From Herbaspirillum sp. (GTDB lineage: Bacteria; Pseudomonadota; Gammaproteobacteria; Burkholderiales; Burkholderiaceae_D): a stretch of 47,795 bases of DNA. A model generated the notes under the pieces. It did no database searches. It saw only the letters and a list, made by a program, of their open reading frames with translations, and had not been told where the DNA came from. Position 1 is the first letter of the stretch. Each line of letters begins with the position of its first letter. Location: the NCBI GenBank assembly GCA_028291765.1, contig JAQGNR010000278.1, positions 1 through 47,795 of the forward strand. The letters run 5' to 3'. This document shows, piece after piece, positions 7,366 to 18,655 of the stretch. Both the position numbers and the translations under genes were made by a program.

Positions 7366-10300
7366 ATGAATCCATCCCGCGCCTTTATTCTGCGGCCGGT
7401 CGCTACCACCTTGATGATGGTAGCGATTCTGCTGACCGGTTTGTTCGCCTGGAGCTTATTGCCGGTATCGGCTTTGCCGGAGGTCGATTACCCCACTATT
7501 CAGGTCGTCACGCTGTATCCGGGCGCCAGCCCGGAAGTGATTACTTCATCGATCACCGCGCCGCTGGAACGTCAGTTCGGACAAATGCCGGGCCTATCCG
7601 AAATGTCGTCGACCAGTTCCGGCGGCGCATCGGTCATCACGCTGCAATTCAGCCTGGACCTGACGCTGGATGTCGCCGAGCAGGAAGTACAGGCTGCCAT
7701 CAATGCCGGCGGCAATCTGTTGCCGGTCGATTTGCCGAATCCGCCGATCTATAACAAGGTCAATCCGGCCGATACGCCGGTCATGACGATTTCGGTCAGC
7801 TCGCCGACCCTGCCGCTGACCAAGCTGGAAGACATGGTCGATACCCATCTGGCGCAAAAAATATCGCAAGTAAGCGGTGTCGGGCTGGTCAGCATCAGCG
7901 GCGGCCAGCGTCCTGCGGTGCGTATCCAGACCAATTCGAAAGCACTGGCTGCGCTCGGCCTGACGCTGGAGGATGTTCGTACCGCCATCACGAACGCCAA
8001 CGTGAATCAGGCCAAGGGAAGTTTTGATGGCCCCTTGCAGGCCTCCACTGTGGACGGCAACGATCAACTGAAATCGGCCGATGAATACAAGAACGTCGTC
8101 ATCGCCTATAAAAACGGCGCTGCGGTACGCTTGCGCGACGTGGCCGCAGTGCTCGATTCGGCCGAAAATACCCGGCTGGCGGCATGGGCCGGCGACACCC
8201 CGGCCATCATTCTGAATGTACAGCGCCAGCCTGGCGCCAATGTGATTCAGGTCACCGATCGCATCAAGGCGCTGTTGCCGCAACTGAGCAGCAATCTGCC
8301 GGGCGCGGTCGATGTCAAAGTGCTGAGCGACCGCACCGTGACCATCCGCGCTTCGGTCCAGGATGTCGGATTCGAATTAATGTTGTCGGTGGTGCTGGTG
8401 GTGCTGGTGATCTTCCTGTTCGTGCGCAATGTGCCGGCGACCATCATTCCGGCGGTGGCCGTTCCCTTGTCGCTGATCGGCACTTTCGGCGTGATGTATC
8501 TGACCGGCTTTTCGATCAATAACCTGACGCTGATGGCGCTGACCATCGCCTCCGGCTTTGTGGTCGACGATGCGATTGTGATGATCGAAAACATCAGCCG
8601 CTACATCGAAGCAGGCGAAAAACCGCTGGCCGCCGCGCTCAAGGGTTCCGAGCAGATCGGCTTCACCATTATTTCGCTGACGATCTCCCTGATCGCGGTG
8701 CTGATCCCGCTGCTGTTCATGGGCGACGTGGTGGGACGGCTGTTCCGTGAGTTTGCCATCACGCTGGCCATTTCGATCCTGATTTCGGCAGTCATTTCGC
8801 TGACCCTCACGCCGATGATGTGCGCGCGTCTGCTCAAGCACACCCCGGTAGAAAAACAGAGCCGCTTTTTTCATGCCAGCCAGCTCTTTTTCGACCGCGT
8901 CATCGCCACATACGGCCGCGCCCTGAATTGGGTGCTGGATCGTCAAAAGCTGACCTTGCTGGTAGCGGTGGCGACACTGGTACTGACCGCCGTGCTCTAT
9001 CTGGTGGTGCCGAAGGGCTTTTTCCCGCTGCAGGATACCGGCGCGATCCAGGGCATCAGCGAAGCCTCGCAATCGATTTCGTTTGAGGCCATGTCGCAGC
9101 GGCAGGCAGCACTGGCTACCGGTCTGCTGCAAGATCCGGCGGTCGATAGCTTGTCGTCCTTCATCGGCGTCGATGGCGTCAATACCTCGCTGAATAGCGG
9201 CCGGGTGCTGATCAATCTCAAACCCAAAAATCAGCGCGACGATATCCGCACCGTACTGGCGCGGCTGCAACGGCGCGCCGACAATATGCCCGGCATGGCG
9301 CTGTATCTGCAGCCGGTGCAGGATCTGAGCATCGACAGCAGCGTCAGCCGCACGCAATATCAATTCACGCTGCAATCGATCAACCCCGACGATCTGTCGG
9401 TATGGGTGCCGAAGCTGGTGCAGCGCCTGCAAAAAGTGCCGTCGCTGGCCGATGTCGCCAGCGATTTGCAGGACAAGGGCTTGCAAGCCTACGTCAATAT
9501 CAACCGCGACACCGCTTCCCGTCTCGGCGTGACCACTGCCGCCATCGACAATGCGCTCTACGATGCCTTCGGCCAACGCATGATCTCGACCATTTTTACG
9601 CAGACCAATCAATACCGGGTGGTGCTGGGCGTCGCGCCGCAGGATAGAAGCAATCCGCTGTCGCTCAAGGGCTTATACGTGCCGACGCTGGCCGGCGGAC
9701 CGGTGCCGCTGGATGCGGTGGCCACCATCGAGGAACACAACACTGCGCTGACCATCAACCACCTGGGACAATTCCCGACTGCAACCATTTCATTCAATCT
9801 GGCCAATGGTGCTTCGCTGGGCGCCGCCGTCGATGATGTGCGCGCGGTGCAAACCGAACTGGGCGTGCCGCCCGGCATTGACATCCACTTCCAGGGCGCG
9901 GCGCTCGCCTTTCAGGCTTCTCTGAGCAATACCTTATGGCTGATCCTGGCGGCGATCATCACCATGTATATCGTGCTGGGCGTGTTGTATGAAAGCTATA
10001 TCCATCCGATCACTATTCTTTCCACCCTGCCCTCGGCGGGCATCGGCGCCCTGCTGGCGATGCTGCTCACCGGTACCGATTTGAGCGTGATTGCGATCAT
10101 CGGCATCATCTTGCTGATCGGTATCGTCAAGAAAAACGCGATCATGATGATCGACTTTGCGCTGGCCGCCGAACGCGAGCAAGGCATGAGCCCGCGCGAT
10201 GCCATTCATCAGGCCTGCCTGCTGCGTTTCAGGCCGATTCTGATGACCACCATGGCGGCATTGCTGAGCGCCTTGCCGCTGATGCTGGGCGGCGGCATGG

Positions 10301-10470
10301 GCTCGGAATTGCGGCAGCCGCTCGGTATCGTGATGGTCGGCGGTCTGCTGGTGAGCCAAGTATTGACCCTGTTCACCACGCCGGTGATCTATTTGAGCTT
10401 CGACCGTCTGGCGCGGCGCTTCCGCCCTAAACACCAACCGGCCGCAAACCCTCGGGAGGCCGACGCATGA
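7366..10470 (+). CDS. mdtB: MdtB-like RND multidrug efflux transporter
   Basis: Inner-membrane proton/drug antiporter of the HAE1 RND family (1034 residues, full length), first of a heteromultimeric pump pair. It starts with [20 protein letters not shown] and has the proton-relay residues: the DD pair in [13 protein letters not shown] (TM4) and the Lys in [15 protein letters not shown] (TM10). The motif C region is [18 protein letters not shown]. Two large periplasmic loops lie between TM1-2 and TM7-8. Its stop overlaps the start of the next pump by 4 bp. Naming as MdtB rather than MdtC follows gene order. Confidence 0.93.
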   Translation: MNPSRAFILRPVATTLMMVAILLTGLFAWSLLPVSALPEVDYPTIQVVTLYPGASPEVITSSITAPLERQFGQMPGLSEMSSTSSGGASVITLQFSLDLTLDVAEQEVQAAINAGGNLLPVDLPNPPIYNKVNPADTPVMTISVSSPTLPLTKLEDMVDTHLAQKISQVSGVGLVSISGGQRPAVRIQTNSKALAALGLTLEDVRTAITNANVNQAKGSFDGPLQASTVDGNDQLKSADEYKNVVIAYKNGAAVRLRDVAAVLDSAENTRLAAWAGDTPAIILNVQRQPGANVIQVTDRIKALLPQLSSNLPGAVDVKVLSDRTVTIRASVQDVGFELMLSVVLVVLVIFLFVRNVPATIIPAVAVPLSLIGTFGVMYLTGFSINNLTLMALTIASGFVVDDAIVMIENISRYIEAGEKPLAAALKGSEQIGFTIISLTISLIAVLIPLLFMGDVVGRLFREFAITLAISILISAVISLTLTPMMCARLLKHTPVEKQSRFFHASQLFFDRVIATYGRALNWVLDRQKLTLLVAVATLVLTAVLYLVVPKGFFPLQDTGAIQGISEASQSISFEAMSQRQAALATGLLQDPAVDSLSSFIGVDGVNTSLNSGRVLINLKPKNQRDDIRTVLARLQRRADNMPGMALYLQPVQDLSIDSSVSRTQYQFTLQSINPDDLSVWVPKLVQRLQKVPSLADVASDLQDKGLQAYVNINRDTASRLGVTTAAIDNALYDAFGQRMISTIFTQTNQYRVVLGVAPQDRSNPLSLKGLYVPTLAGGPVPLDAVATIEEHNTALTINHLGQFPTATISFNLANGASLGAAVDDVRAVQTELGVPPGIDIHFQGAALAFQASLSNTLWLILAAIITMYIVLGVLYESYIHPITILSTLPSAGIGALLAMLLTGTDLSVIAIIGIILLIGIVKKNAIMMIDFALAAEREQGMSPRDAIHQACLLRFRPILMTTMAALLSALPLMLGGGMGSELRQPLGIVMVGGLLVSQVLTLFTTPVIYLSFDRLARRFRPKHQPAANPREADA

Positions 10471-13400
10471 TTCCGTACGCCGCCTTCATCCGGCGGCCGA
10501 TTGCGACAACCTTACTCACGCTGGCCATTTTCCTGGCCGGCGTTTTGGCGTTCCGGCTGTTGCCGGTATCGCCCTTGCCGCAAGTCGATTTTCCGACCAT
10601 TTCGGTCAGCGCCAGATTGCCCGGCGCCAGCCCGGAAACCATGGCCGCCACGGTAGCGACCCCGTTGGAACGGGCGCTGGGCCGCATCGCCGGCGTCTCC
10701 GAAATCACTTCATCGAGCTCGCTGGGATCGACCCGGGTGACGCTGCAATTCGATCTGAACCGCGATATCAACGGCGCCGCGCGCGATGTGCAGGCCGCCA
10801 TCAATGCCGCCCGCTCCTTGCTGCCGACCATGCCGTCGAACCCGACTTATCGCAAAGTCAATCCGGCCGATGCGCCGATCATGATTATCGCGCTGACCTC
10901 GGACTCGCTCACGCGCGGCCAGATGTACGACGCTGCCGATACCATCCTGGGACAAAAATTCCTGCAGGTCCAAGGTATCGGTGACGTCACTATCGGCGGC
11001 AGTTCGCAGCCGGCGGTGCGCGTCGAGATCAATCCCACGCAACTCAATCATTACAATATCGGCCTGGAAACGGTGCGTAACGCCATCACCGCCACCAATG
11101 CCAATCGGCCCAAAGGTTTTCTGTCCGATGGCGAGCATAATTGGCAAATCCAGGCCAACGATCAGGCCAAATTGGCCAGCGACTACCTGCCCTTGATTGT
11201 CAGCTATCAAAACAACGCGGCAGTCCGCATTTCCGATATCGCCGAGGTCAAGGATTCGGTTATCGATCTGCGCAATGCCGGTCTGGTGGGTAATCAGCCG
11301 GCGGTCATGATCATCCTGTTCCGGCAACCCGGCGCCAACATCATCGAAACGGTCGACCGGGTCAAGGCGCTGCTGCCGCAACTGCAGGCATCGATTCCTG
11401 CTGCGATCAAAATGCAGGTGGCGATCGATCGCAGCCCGACCATCCGGGCCTCGCTGGCAGAAGTCGAACACACTTTGCTGATATCGGTCGGGCTGGTGAT
11501 CATGGTGGTGTTTTTGTTCTTGCGCAACGGCCGCGCCACTGCGATTCCGGCCATTACCGTGCCGGTCTCGCTGGTAGGGACATTTGCTGTGATGTATCTG
11601 TGCGGTTTCTCGCTGAATAACCTGAGCCTGATGGCGCTGACCATCGCCACCGGCTTCGTGGTCGATGACACCATCGTGGTGCTGGAAAATATTTCGCGTT
11701 ATATCGAACAGGGCATGGCGCCGAAAGAGGCTGCCCTGAAAGGGACGCGGGAAGTCGGCTTCACCGTGCTGTCGATGAGTATTTCGCTGATCGCGGTATT
11801 TATTCCGATCCTGCTGATGGGCGGCATCATCGGCCGCCTGTTCCGCGAATTCGCCGTGACCTTGTCGGCTGCCATCCTGGTATCGCTGCTGGTATCGCTG
11901 ACGACGACGCCGATGTTATGCGCGCGCTGGCTGAAGGCCCCCGATCACACTAAAAAACCCGGCCGCCTGTTCCTTGCCAGCGAACGTATTTTCGATGCCA
12001 TGCTGGGCGGCTACCGCCGTTCGCTCGGCTGGGCGCTGCGCCACGGCCCGTTGATGATGGTGATACTGGCCGCCACCATCGCCTTGAATGTTTATCTGTA
12101 TGTGGTGGTGCCGAAAGGCTTCTTTCCGCAACAGGACACCGGACGGCTCAACGGCAACATCAGGGCCGATCAGAGTATTTCATTTCAGGCGATGCGGACC
12201 AAACTGCAGCGTTTCATCGATCTGGTCGGCAAAGACCCGGCGGTCGATCTGGTGATGGGCTTTACCGGCGGCGGCAATCGCAATAGCGCCAGTTTGTTCG
12301 TCAGTCTGAAGCCTTTGGCGGTGCGCAAGGAAAGCGCGGATCAAGTCATCGCCCGCCTCAGGAAATCCTTATCCGGCGAAGCCGGCGCACAGTTATTCCT
12401 GCAATCGGTGCAGGATATCCGTATCGGCGGACGCGCCGGCAATGCGCAATATCAATACACGCTGCAGGGGGACGATCTGAATGAGTTGCGTGCATGGGCG
12501 CCGAAAGTGCAAGTGGCGCTGAGCAAGCTGCCGATGCTGGCCGATGTCAATACCGATCAGGAGATCAAGGGTTTGCAGACTTCGCTGGTATTCGACCGCG
12601 ACGCCATGGCCCGGCTCGGCATCACGCAAGCGCAAGTCGATTCTGTGCTCAACGACGCGTTCGGCCAGCGTCAGGTCTCTACCATCTATAACGCGCTCAA
12701 TCAGTACCATGTGGTGATGGAAGTCGCGCCGCAATATTGGCAAAGCGCGGCAGCGCTGCACGACATTTATCTGCAAACGCCGAGCACCCCGACCACACCG
12801 GCCCAGAGCACACCGCTGTCGGCAGTAGCGCACTGGGCGCCGACCAATACCTCGCTCTCGGTCAATCATCAAGGCCAGTTCGCGGCCACCACGATATCGT
12901 TCAACCTGCCGGCCGGCGTCTCGCTGTCCGAGGCGACCAAGGACATCGACCAGGCCACCCGCGAAATCGGTCTGCCGAGCTCGGTGCAGGGCAGCTTCCA
13001 GGGCAATGCCAAGGCATTTCAGGATTCCCTTTCCAGCCAACCCTTGCTGATTATGGCGGCGCTCATTGCGGTGTATATCGTGCTGGGGATGCTGTATGAA
13101 AGCGTGGTGCATCCGATCACGATTCTATCCACCCTGCCCTCGGCCGGCGTCGGTGCGCTGCTGGCGTTGATGGCAACCGGCAGCGAATTCAATATCATTG
13201 CGCTGATCGGCGTATTGCTGCTGATCGGTATCGTCAAGAAAAATGCGATTATGATGATCGACTTTGCGCTGACCGCTGAACGCGAACACAATTTGAAACC
13301 GGAAGAAGCGATTTTACAGGCCTGTCTGCTGCGTTTCCGTCCGATCATGATGACTACTGCAGCGGCGCTGTTTGGCGCATTGCCGTTGGCATTGGGGCGC

Positions 13401-13583
13401 GGCGACGGTGCTGAAATGCGGATTCCGTTAGGTATTTCCATCGTCGGCGGGCTGCTGCTCAGCCAATTGCTGACGCTGTATACCACACCGATCGTGTATC
13501 TATATATGGACCGTTTTCGCCTGTGGTGCGGTAAGCTGCGCGGTGCGCCGCAACCGGAACTGACAGCGCAAGGCAAGGAATGA
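10467..13583 (+). CDS. mdtC: MdtC-like RND multidrug efflux transporter
   Basis: Second RND subunit (1038 residues), a close paralogue of the preceding protein and probably its partner in a heterotrimer, as in E. coli MdtBC. It has [19 protein letters not shown] in TM4 and [20 protein letters not shown] in TM10, both carrying proton-relay residues, and the typical N-terminus with [19 protein letters not shown]. It overlaps the upstream stop by 4 bp (ATGA), so translation is coupled. A short insertion in the second periplasmic loop ([13 protein letters not shown]) differs from the MdtB-like copy. The outer-membrane component follows 37 bp downstream. Confidence 0.93.
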   Translation: MIPYAAFIRRPIATTLLTLAIFLAGVLAFRLLPVSPLPQVDFPTISVSARLPGASPETMAATVATPLERALGRIAGVSEITSSSSLGSTRVTLQFDLNRDINGAARDVQAAINAARSLLPTMPSNPTYRKVNPADAPIMIIALTSDSLTRGQMYDAADTILGQKFLQVQGIGDVTIGGSSQPAVRVEINPTQLNHYNIGLETVRNAITATNANRPKGFLSDGEHNWQIQANDQAKLASDYLPLIVSYQNNAAVRISDIAEVKDSVIDLRNAGLVGNQPAVMIILFRQPGANIIETVDRVKALLPQLQASIPAAIKMQVAIDRSPTIRASLAEVEHTLLISVGLVIMVVFLFLRNGRATAIPAITVPVSLVGTFAVMYLCGFSLNNLSLMALTIATGFVVDDTIVVLENISRYIEQGMAPKEAALKGTREVGFTVLSMSISLIAVFIPILLMGGIIGRLFREFAVTLSAAILVSLLVSLTTTPMLCARWLKAPDHTKKPGRLFLASERIFDAMLGGYRRSLGWALRHGPLMMVILAATIALNVYLYVVVPKGFFPQQDTGRLNGNIRADQSISFQAMRTKLQRFIDLVGKDPAVDLVMGFTGGGNRNSASLFVSLKPLAVRKESADQVIARLRKSLSGEAGAQLFLQSVQDIRIGGRAGNAQYQYTLQGDDLNELRAWAPKVQVALSKLPMLADVNTDQEIKGLQTSLVFDRDAMARLGITQAQVDSVLNDAFGQRQVSTIYNALNQYHVVMEVAPQYWQSAAALHDIYLQTPSTPTTPAQSTPLSAVAHWAPTNTSLSVNHQGQFAATTISFNLPAGVSLSEATKDIDQATREIGLPSSVQGSFQGNAKAFQDSLSSQPLLIMAALIAVYIVLGMLYESVVHPITILSTLPSAGVGALLALMATGSEFNIIALIGVLLLIGIVKKNAIMMIDFALTAEREHNLKPEEAILQACLLRFRPIMMTTAAALFGALPLALGRGDGAEMRIPLGISIVGGLLLSQLLTLYTTPIVYLYMDRFRLWCGKLRGAPQPELTAQGKE

Positions 13584-13620
13584 CCATGCATCGAAAAATG
13601 CATCGAAAATAAACCTAAAA

Positions 13621-15060
13621 ATGAACCTGAAAATGACTCGTCAATTGAATAATGCGATGTTCCCGTTGGCCAGCGCGCTGATGGGCTTGGTGCTGGCCGG
13701 CTGCGCGGTCGGCCCGGACTATGTCCAGCCGAAAATGGATATTCCGGCGGCCTATAAAGAAACCGGGCAATGGAAAAGTGCCCAGCCGATGGATGAAACC
13801 CCGCGTGGCGATTGGTGGACGGTGTGCCAGGACCCGCGACTAAACCAATTGATGGACACGCTGAATCGGCAAAGTCCGACCATTGCCCAGGCCGAGGCGC
13901 AATACCGTCAGGCGCAAGCTTTGCTGCGGCAAGCGCAGTCAGGCTTATTTCCGACCGTCGGCGTCAGCGCTTCGGCGACCAGAAGCTCGAATGGTTCAGG
14001 CAGTTCCAGTACGTTCAACAACAGTACATCGGGACGCAGCGGCATCAACAATTCATATGACGTGGGTCTTAACGCAAGTTGGGAAGCCGATATCTGGGGC
14101 AGCGTGCGCCGCTCGATTGAAGCAGGCCGGGCGCAGCAGGACGCCAGCGCCGCGCAACTGGCGGCAATCCGCCTGAGCAGCCAGGCGCAACTGGCAAGCG
14201 CTTATCTGCAACTGGTGGTGGCCGATCAGCAAGTCAAGCAATTGCAGGAGAGCGAAAATGCATTCCAGGAAATGCTGACGCTGACCCAAAATCAAGTTGC
14301 CGCCGGCACCGTTTCCGAGTCCAATGTGGCGCTAGCGGAGAGCCAGCTAAAAAGCGCGCAGGCGCAAACTGTCGATAAACGACTGACCCGCGCGCAACTG
14401 GAACATGCGATTGCCGCGGCACTGGGCCAGACGCCGTCCACCTTCTCACTGGCCGCCAGCGACCTGGAACCGCATCTGCCGCAAATTCCTGCCGGCCTGC
14501 CCTCCACGCTGCTGGAACGTAGGCCCGACATTGCGGCTGCCGAACGCACTATAGCTGCGGCCAATGCACAGATCGGCGTGGCCAAAGCGGCCTTCTTCCC
14601 GACACTGACCTTATCTGCCAGCGGCGGCTATAACAGCAACAGCTTCGCCGATTGGATCAGCTTGCCGAACAGAATCTGGTCGCTGGGGCCGCAACTGGCA
14701 TTGACCGTATTCGATGCCGGCCTGCGCAAAGCGAAAAGCGACGCCGCCATTGCCGTCTATGATGCCAGCGTTGCGAGCTATCGCTTTACCGTGCTGGCAG
14801 CGTTTCAGGCCGTCGAAGATAATCTGGCTGCGCAATCGATGCTGGATCAGGAAGCCGAATTGCAGACAGCGGCCTTAGCCGCTGCCCGCCGTTCGGAAAC
14901 CATCACCATGAACCAGTATCGTGCCGGCATCGTCGACTACATCACTGTGTTGACGGTGCAAAACACGCGCCTGATCGCCGAAAATAATCTATGGACTATC
15001 AAGAATCGGCAATACGTCAGCAGCGTGGCGTTGATTGCTGCCATCGGCGGGCAATGGTAA
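13621..15060 (+). CDS. RND efflux outer-membrane lipoprotein, NodT/OprM family
   Basis: Outer-membrane channel of the tripartite efflux system (479 residues). A lipoprotein signal ends in LVLAGC (Cys near residue 28), followed by AVGPDYVQP, typical of the NodT family. Two OEP repeats follow, with TWDVGL-like (YDVGLNASWEADIWG), a helical AQLASAYLQLVVADQQV and the second-repeat FFPTLTLSASGGYN and LVFDAG-like (LTVFDAGLRKAKSD) signatures. It is the last gene of the mdt operon. The start is not certain: ATG 13621 and ATG 13633 are both in frame and no strong ribosome-binding site is visible. The 37-bp spacer upstream holds a duplicated ATGCATCGAAAA. Confidence 0.9.
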   Translation: MNLKMTRQLNNAMFPLASALMGLVLAGCAVGPDYVQPKMDIPAAYKETGQWKSAQPMDETPRGDWWTVCQDPRLNQLMDTLNRQSPTIAQAEAQYRQAQALLRQAQSGLFPTVGVSASATRSSNGSGSSSTFNNSTSGRSGINNSYDVGLNASWEADIWGSVRRSIEAGRAQQDASAAQLAAIRLSSQAQLASAYLQLVVADQQVKQLQESENAFQEMLTLTQNQVAAGTVSESNVALAESQLKSAQAQTVDKRLTRAQLEHAIAAALGQTPSTFSLAASDLEPHLPQIPAGLPSTLLERRPDIAAAERTIAAANAQIGVAKAAFFPTLTLSASGGYNSNSFADWISLPNRIWSLGPQLALTVFDAGLRKAKSDAAIAVYDASVASYRFTVLAAFQAVEDNLAAQSMLDQEAELQTAALAAARRSETITMNQYRAGIVDYITVLTVQNTRLIAENNLWTIKNRQYVSSVALIAAIGGQW

Positions 15061-15107
15061 GTCGCCCGCCGTATTAGCTATGGATGCTAATGAACGCTTA
15101 TACGCGA

Positions 15108-15527
15108 TTAGCGCCCATAGCCACCCACCCCACCGGAGCCGCTCGCGCCGCCTGAACCTGAACCGCTCATACCGCCGCCTGAGCTACTACCGCCTGAGCC
15201 ACTCATACCGCCTGAACCAGTCGAGCCGCTCGAGCCGCTTGCACCGCCGGAGCCATTCACGTCAGCTGAACCCTTGGCTTTGCCGCGGGGCTTCTTGGTG
15301 GTCGAATTTACGGTGCCGTTACCGTTGACATCTGCGCTGTCGGAAGTGCCGACCGAGGCCCCTGCCTTGCCGGTGCCTGCTCCTGGGTTGGACGAACCGG
15401 AACCGTTGACGCCGGCATTCACGCCTGCGCCGACTCCTGCTCCGACACCACCGCCGACTTGCGCGCCAGCGCCTGCACTCAATGTTACTGCCGCGATCAA
15501 CGCGGCGATCGTTGCGATCTTATTCAT
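15108..15527 (-). CDS. Gly/Ser-rich exported protein
   Basis: Not recognised as a named family. The 139-residue protein has a Sec signal peptide (MNKIATIAALIAAVTLSAGAGAQ), then GVGAGVGAGVNAGVNG repeats, a short polar middle with KKPRGKAKGSADVNG, and a C-terminal half made almost only of Gly and Ser (GSGGMSGSGG-like units) ending GGYGR. ATG 15527 was chosen over an upstream in-frame ATG because it has AGGAGA 5 bases ahead and gives the signal peptide. The repeats are visible at DNA level between 15120 and 15260. It could be a structural, extracellular or envelope-associated low-complexity protein. The mdt operon ends convergently 47 bp away. Confidence 0.7.
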   Translation of the reverse strand: MNKIATIAALIAAVTLSAGAGAQVGGGVGAGVGAGVNAGVNGSGSSNPGAGTGKAGASVGTSDSADVNGNGTVNSTTKKPRGKAKGSADVNGSGGASGSSGSTGSGGMSGSGGSSSGGGMSGSGSGGASGSGGVGGYGR

Positions 15528-15698
15528 ACGTTCTCCTGAGTTGACATACCGATGCAATATGCACCAGTTGGAAGAAGATCATAGGCCGGGCATGCGACTA
15601 AGGAAGTAGTCCAGCGGTAGAAATATGCGTGGGAAAGGGACTACAGGGCTGTAAGCGTTTTTGCGCGTCTGAAGGGAATTTATCGACAGCCCTGTATA

Positions 15699-15735
15699 GA
15701 AAAAAGCAGCGCCCCTACCGGCGCGCAGCTGCTTT
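15699..15735 (-). terminator. Rho-independent terminator overlapping the copA stop
   Basis: Read on the minus strand, AAGCAGC (15734-15728) pairs with GCTGCTT (15710-15704) and is followed by a run of T. The copA stop codon (15717-15715) lies inside the loop, so the hairpin starts within the last codons of copA. Confidence 0.7.
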
Positions 15736-17928
15736 CCAGCGCCGCAACAACAAGGCATTGGAGAGCACACTAACACTGCTCAGAGCCATTGCAGCCCCCG
15801 CAATCATCGGATTAAGCAGACCGAAAGCGGCCAGCGGTATGCCGATCAGATTGTAAATAAACGCCCAGAATAAATTCTGTCTGATCTTGGCGTAAGTCCG
15901 GCGGGAGATATCCAGCGCATCGCCGATCAAGCGCGGATCGCCGCGCATCAAGGTAATGCCGGCAGCATGCATGGCGACATCGGCGCCGGTCGACATGGCA
16001 ATGCCAATATCGGCGGCAGCCAATGCCGGCGCATCGTTAATGCCGTCGCCCACCATGCCGACTATGCCCCCTGCCCGCTTCAATTCCACGACGATATCGG
16101 CTTTGCCTTCCGGCAGTATTTCAGCATGGATTTCGCTGATTCCCAAGGAGCCGGCTACGGTCTTGGCCACCGCAACGCTATCGCCGGTCAACAAAATCGA
16201 GCGCACGCCCAGCCGCTTCAACTGCGCCACGGCAGCCGCTGCGGTCGGCTTCAATTCATCGGCGAACGCCAATGCCGCCAATACCTTCGGTTCTCCTTCC
16301 AACGCCAGCAACCATGACACCGTCGATCCTTCTGCTTGCCACTGTGCTGCTTGTTGCGCCAATGCAGCCGGAATCGCTGCATGCAGCTCATCGGCCCAGC
16401 GCATGCTGGCGATCGCAAATAATGCCGTGCCGACCCGGCCCTGCACACCGCGTCCGGCCACTGCCCTGGCTTGCGCCACCGGCAGCAGCGGCAAGCCCTG
16501 TTGCCGCGCTTGTTCCACGACGGCTGTGGCTAGCGGATGTTCGCTGGCCTGTTGCAGAGAGGCTGCGATTTGCAATAGCGTCGTGCGACTTTGTTCCTGT
16601 GCCTGCTCTTGCGCCACTGCCAGCGCCATCTCGCGCAATACCGGCTTGCCGATGGTCAAGGTGCCGGTTTTGTCGAAGGCAATCGTATCGATCCGGTGCG
16701 CATGTTCCAGCGCTTGCGCATCCTTGATCAAGATGCCGTTTCGCGCCGCCGCACCCGTGCCGACCATGATCGCAGCCGGCGTCGCCAGCCCCAGCGCGCA
16801 AGGACAAGCGATCACCAATACCGCCACGGCATTGAGCAGCGCCTGATCCCACGCGCCGTTATACAGACCCCATGCAATCAGCGTCAGCAGCGCAATGCCC
16901 AAAATAACCGGCACAAAAACGGCGCTGACTTTATCCACCGTAAGCTGTATCGGCGCGCGGCCGGTTTGCGCCGATTCGACCATGCGGATAATGCGGGCGA
17001 GCGTGGTTTCAGCACCGATGGCAAGCGTTTTTATTTGCAGCCGGCCTTGCGCATTGAGCGCACCACCGGTCACGCGATCGCCATGGGTTTTAAATACCGG
17101 CATGCTCTCGCCGGTCAGCAACGATTCATCGACATCGCTATCGCCCTCGACAACTTCACCGTCCACCGGAATCCGCTCGCCCGGCCGGACCACGACGATA
17201 TCGCCCGGCACGATTTTCGCTAACGGCACCACGCTTTCGCTGCCGGCGACCAATAGCCGTGCCGTATCCGGACGCAATGCGCTCAAGGCCCGGATCGCTG
17301 CCGTGGTTTGATGTTTGGCTCGGCTTTCGAGCCACTTGCCCAGCAGGATCAATGTAATGACGACTGCCGACGCTTCGAAATACAGATGCGCCGTATGCGG
17401 CTGCGTCAATAATTCAAATACGCTCAAGCCATAGGCCGCCGAGGTGCCGATGGCGACCAGTAGATCCATATTGCCGGCGCCGGCGCGCACGGCCTTATAA
17501 GCGGCGCGATAAAAGCGCGCGCCCAGGATGAATTGAATCGGCGTGGCGAGCAGCCATTGCAGCGACCCCGGCAGCATGGCATGGATGCCGAACCATTCCA
17601 GCACCATCGGCAATGCCAAGGGGGCAGCCAATACCGCCGAGGCGATCACCGGCCACGCTGCATGCAGCGCCGAAGCCGGCGGCTGTTCGGGGCTGGACGC
17701 CGTTATCTCGATGGCTTCATAGCCGGCCTTTTCGACCGCCGCCAGCAATTGGCCGGCGTCGACAGCAGCAGCGCCGCTGCGATCGACCGTCACAGAAGCA
17801 CGCTCGGTAGCCAGATTGACCAACGCGGTATTCACGCCGGCCACGGCTTTGAGCGCCTTTTCCACCCGTGCCGAACAGGATGTGCAAGTCATGCCGACGA
17901 TTTGAAAGTCGAATTCGCTGGCGTTCAT
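15715..17928 (-). CDS. copA: Cu(I)-exporting P1B-type ATPase CopA
   Basis: Inner-membrane Cu(I) efflux ATPase (737 residues). One N-terminal heavy-metal-associated domain carries GMTCTSC (about residues 12-18). The transport site CPC lies in [13 protein letters not shown] (about 374), the phosphorylated Asp in DKTGTLT (about 418), and the hinge in [16 protein letters not shown]. The copper-specific YN in [17 protein letters not shown] (TM7) and MxxS in [15 protein letters not shown] (TM8) are both present, placing it in the P1B-1 group. Start ATG 17928 was chosen over a longer frame open to 18066 because it is preceded by GAGGAA and starts the family-typical N-terminus. It lies 16 bp behind copZ in one operon driven by the CueR-type promoter at 18195-18225. 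Confidence 0.95.
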   Translation of the reverse strand: MNASEFDFQIVGMTCTSCSARVEKALKAVAGVNTALVNLATERASVTVDRSGAAAVDAGQLLAAVEKAGYEAIEITASSPEQPPASALHAAWPVIASAVLAAPLALPMVLEWFGIHAMLPGSLQWLLATPIQFILGARFYRAAYKAVRAGAGNMDLLVAIGTSAAYGLSVFELLTQPHTAHLYFEASAVVITLILLGKWLESRAKHQTTAAIRALSALRPDTARLLVAGSESVVPLAKIVPGDIVVVRPGERIPVDGEVVEGDSDVDESLLTGESMPVFKTHGDRVTGGALNAQGRLQIKTLAIGAETTLARIIRMVESAQTGRAPIQLTVDKVSAVFVPVILGIALLTLIAWGLYNGAWDQALLNAVAVLVIACPCALGLATPAAIMVGTGAAARNGILIKDAQALEHAHRIDTIAFDKTGTLTIGKPVLREMALAVAQEQAQEQSRTTLLQIAASLQQASEHPLATAVVEQARQQGLPLLPVAQARAVAGRGVQGRVGTALFAIASMRWADELHAAIPAALAQQAAQWQAEGSTVSWLLALEGEPKVLAALAFADELKPTAAAAVAQLKRLGVRSILLTGDSVAVAKTVAGSLGISEIHAEILPEGKADIVVELKRAGGIVGMVGDGINDAPALAAADIGIAMSTGADVAMHAAGITLMRGDPRLIGDALDISRRTYAKIRQNLFWAFIYNLIGIPLAAFGLLNPMIAGAAMALSSVSVLSNALLLRRWKAAARR

Positions 17929-17944
17929 CGTTGGTTCCTCGACT

Positions 17945-18151
17945 TTAATCTTGCTGTTGCTGTAATAGCGGCGTATAGCCGGCAGCAACGATGGCGCCGG
18001 CGATGTCATCCACGCTGGCGCTGGTCTTGATATCGGCAATCTTGCTGGCGATATCGATCCGCACATCGGCAGCCGTATCGGTCGCGATGACGGCTTTGGT
18101 AATGCGCCCTGCGCAATGGCCGCAACTCATATCGTCAATCAGAAATTTCAT
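17945..18151 (-). CDS. copZ: CopZ-like copper chaperone (HMA domain)
   Basis: Cytoplasmic Cu(I) chaperone of 68 residues consisting of a single heavy-metal-associated domain. The ligand motif MSCGHC lies near residues 8-13 and the domain ends [12 protein letters not shown]. It probably delivers Cu(I) to CopA and CueR. It is the first gene of the copZ-copA operon, immediately downstream of a CueR-type promoter. An AAGGAGCG ribosome-binding site precedes the ATG. Confidence 0.92.
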   Translation of the reverse strand: MKFLIDDMSCGHCAGRITKAVIATDTAADVRIDIASKIADIKTSASVDDIAGAIVAAGYTPLLQQQQD

Positions 18152-18194
18152 AATTCGCTCCTTGTTCGATGGAAATCTTTCGATTCAAGGCCTT

Positions 18195-18225
18195 ACTGTC
18201 ATCCTTTCCATCATGGTAATGTCAA
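18195..18225 (-). promoter_or_regulatory. CueR-type promoter of copZ-copA
   Basis: On the minus strand TTGACA (18225-18220) is the -35 element and GACAGT (18200-18195) a weak -10, separated by 19 bp as in MerR-family promoters. The spacer holds an imperfect dyad, TTACC on the left and GGAAAGG on the right, close in form to known CueR sites. The cueR stop lies 35 bp upstream. Confidence 0.65.
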
Positions 18226-18259
18226 GCTTATTTTTTGGGATAGTTTGTATTCGGATGTT

Positions 18260-18655
18260 TCAGTGTTCTTCAGCGGCCAGACTATCGATAATCGGGCAAT
18301 CGGGGCGGTTATTACCCTTGCAGCAATCAGCTAAATGCCGCAATTGGTCGCGGATTGCCTCCAGTTTTTGAATATCGTTATCCAGTTCGCCGATATATTG
18401 CCGCGCCAATTTCTTGACATCGGCGCTTTTACGGTCGCGGTCGCTCCATAAAGCCAGCAGCGTTCTGATGCGTTCAATCGAGAAGCCCAGATCGCGCGAG
18501 CGTTTGATAAAGCGTAATTGCTGCACTTCGGTCTGGCGGTAGCGGCGATATCCGGCATCGCTGCGATTGACCGGCGCAAGCAAGCCCACGCTTTCGTAAT
18601 AACGGATCATTTTTGCGCTGACGCCGGAGGCTTGCGCTGCTTCGCCGATGTTCAT
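18260..18655 (-). CDS. cueR: CueR, Cu(I)-responsive MerR-family activator
   Basis: Copper-sensing activator of 131 residues. The MerR helix-turn-helix is at the N-terminus (MNIGEAAQASGVSAKMIRYY), followed by YRRYRQTEVQQLRFIKRSRDLGF-type sequence and the dimerisation helix. The Cu(I)-binding loop CCKGNNRPDCPI places cysteines at residues 112 and 120, the same numbering as the ligands of E. coli CueR; there is an extra Cys at 111. Its ATG overlaps the stop of the upstream cupredoxin gene (ATGA), so the two are co-translated. Its target is probably the promoter just downstream (18195-18225), and it may or may not control its own operon. Confidence 0.95.
   Translation of the reverse strand: MNIGEAAQASGVSAKMIRYYESVGLLAPVNRSDAGYRRYRQTEVQQLRFIKRSRDLGFSIERIRTLLALWSDRDRKSADVKKLARQYIGELDNDIQKLEAIRDQLRHLADCCKGNNRPDCPIIDSLAAEEH

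Noticed and set aside
8377..9612. 411-codon open frame on the minus strand inside mdtB
   Set aside because: It is the antisense shadow of a highly conserved RND gene; its translation is Arg/His/Gln-rich with no domain or ribosome-binding site. Similar shadows at 7594-8283, 10710-11471 and 12393-13112 were rejected for the same reason.
15120..15260. CRISPR-like repeats
   Set aside because: The repeats are short, degenerate and in frame with a Gly/Ser-rich protein; there are no unique spacers of uniform length.
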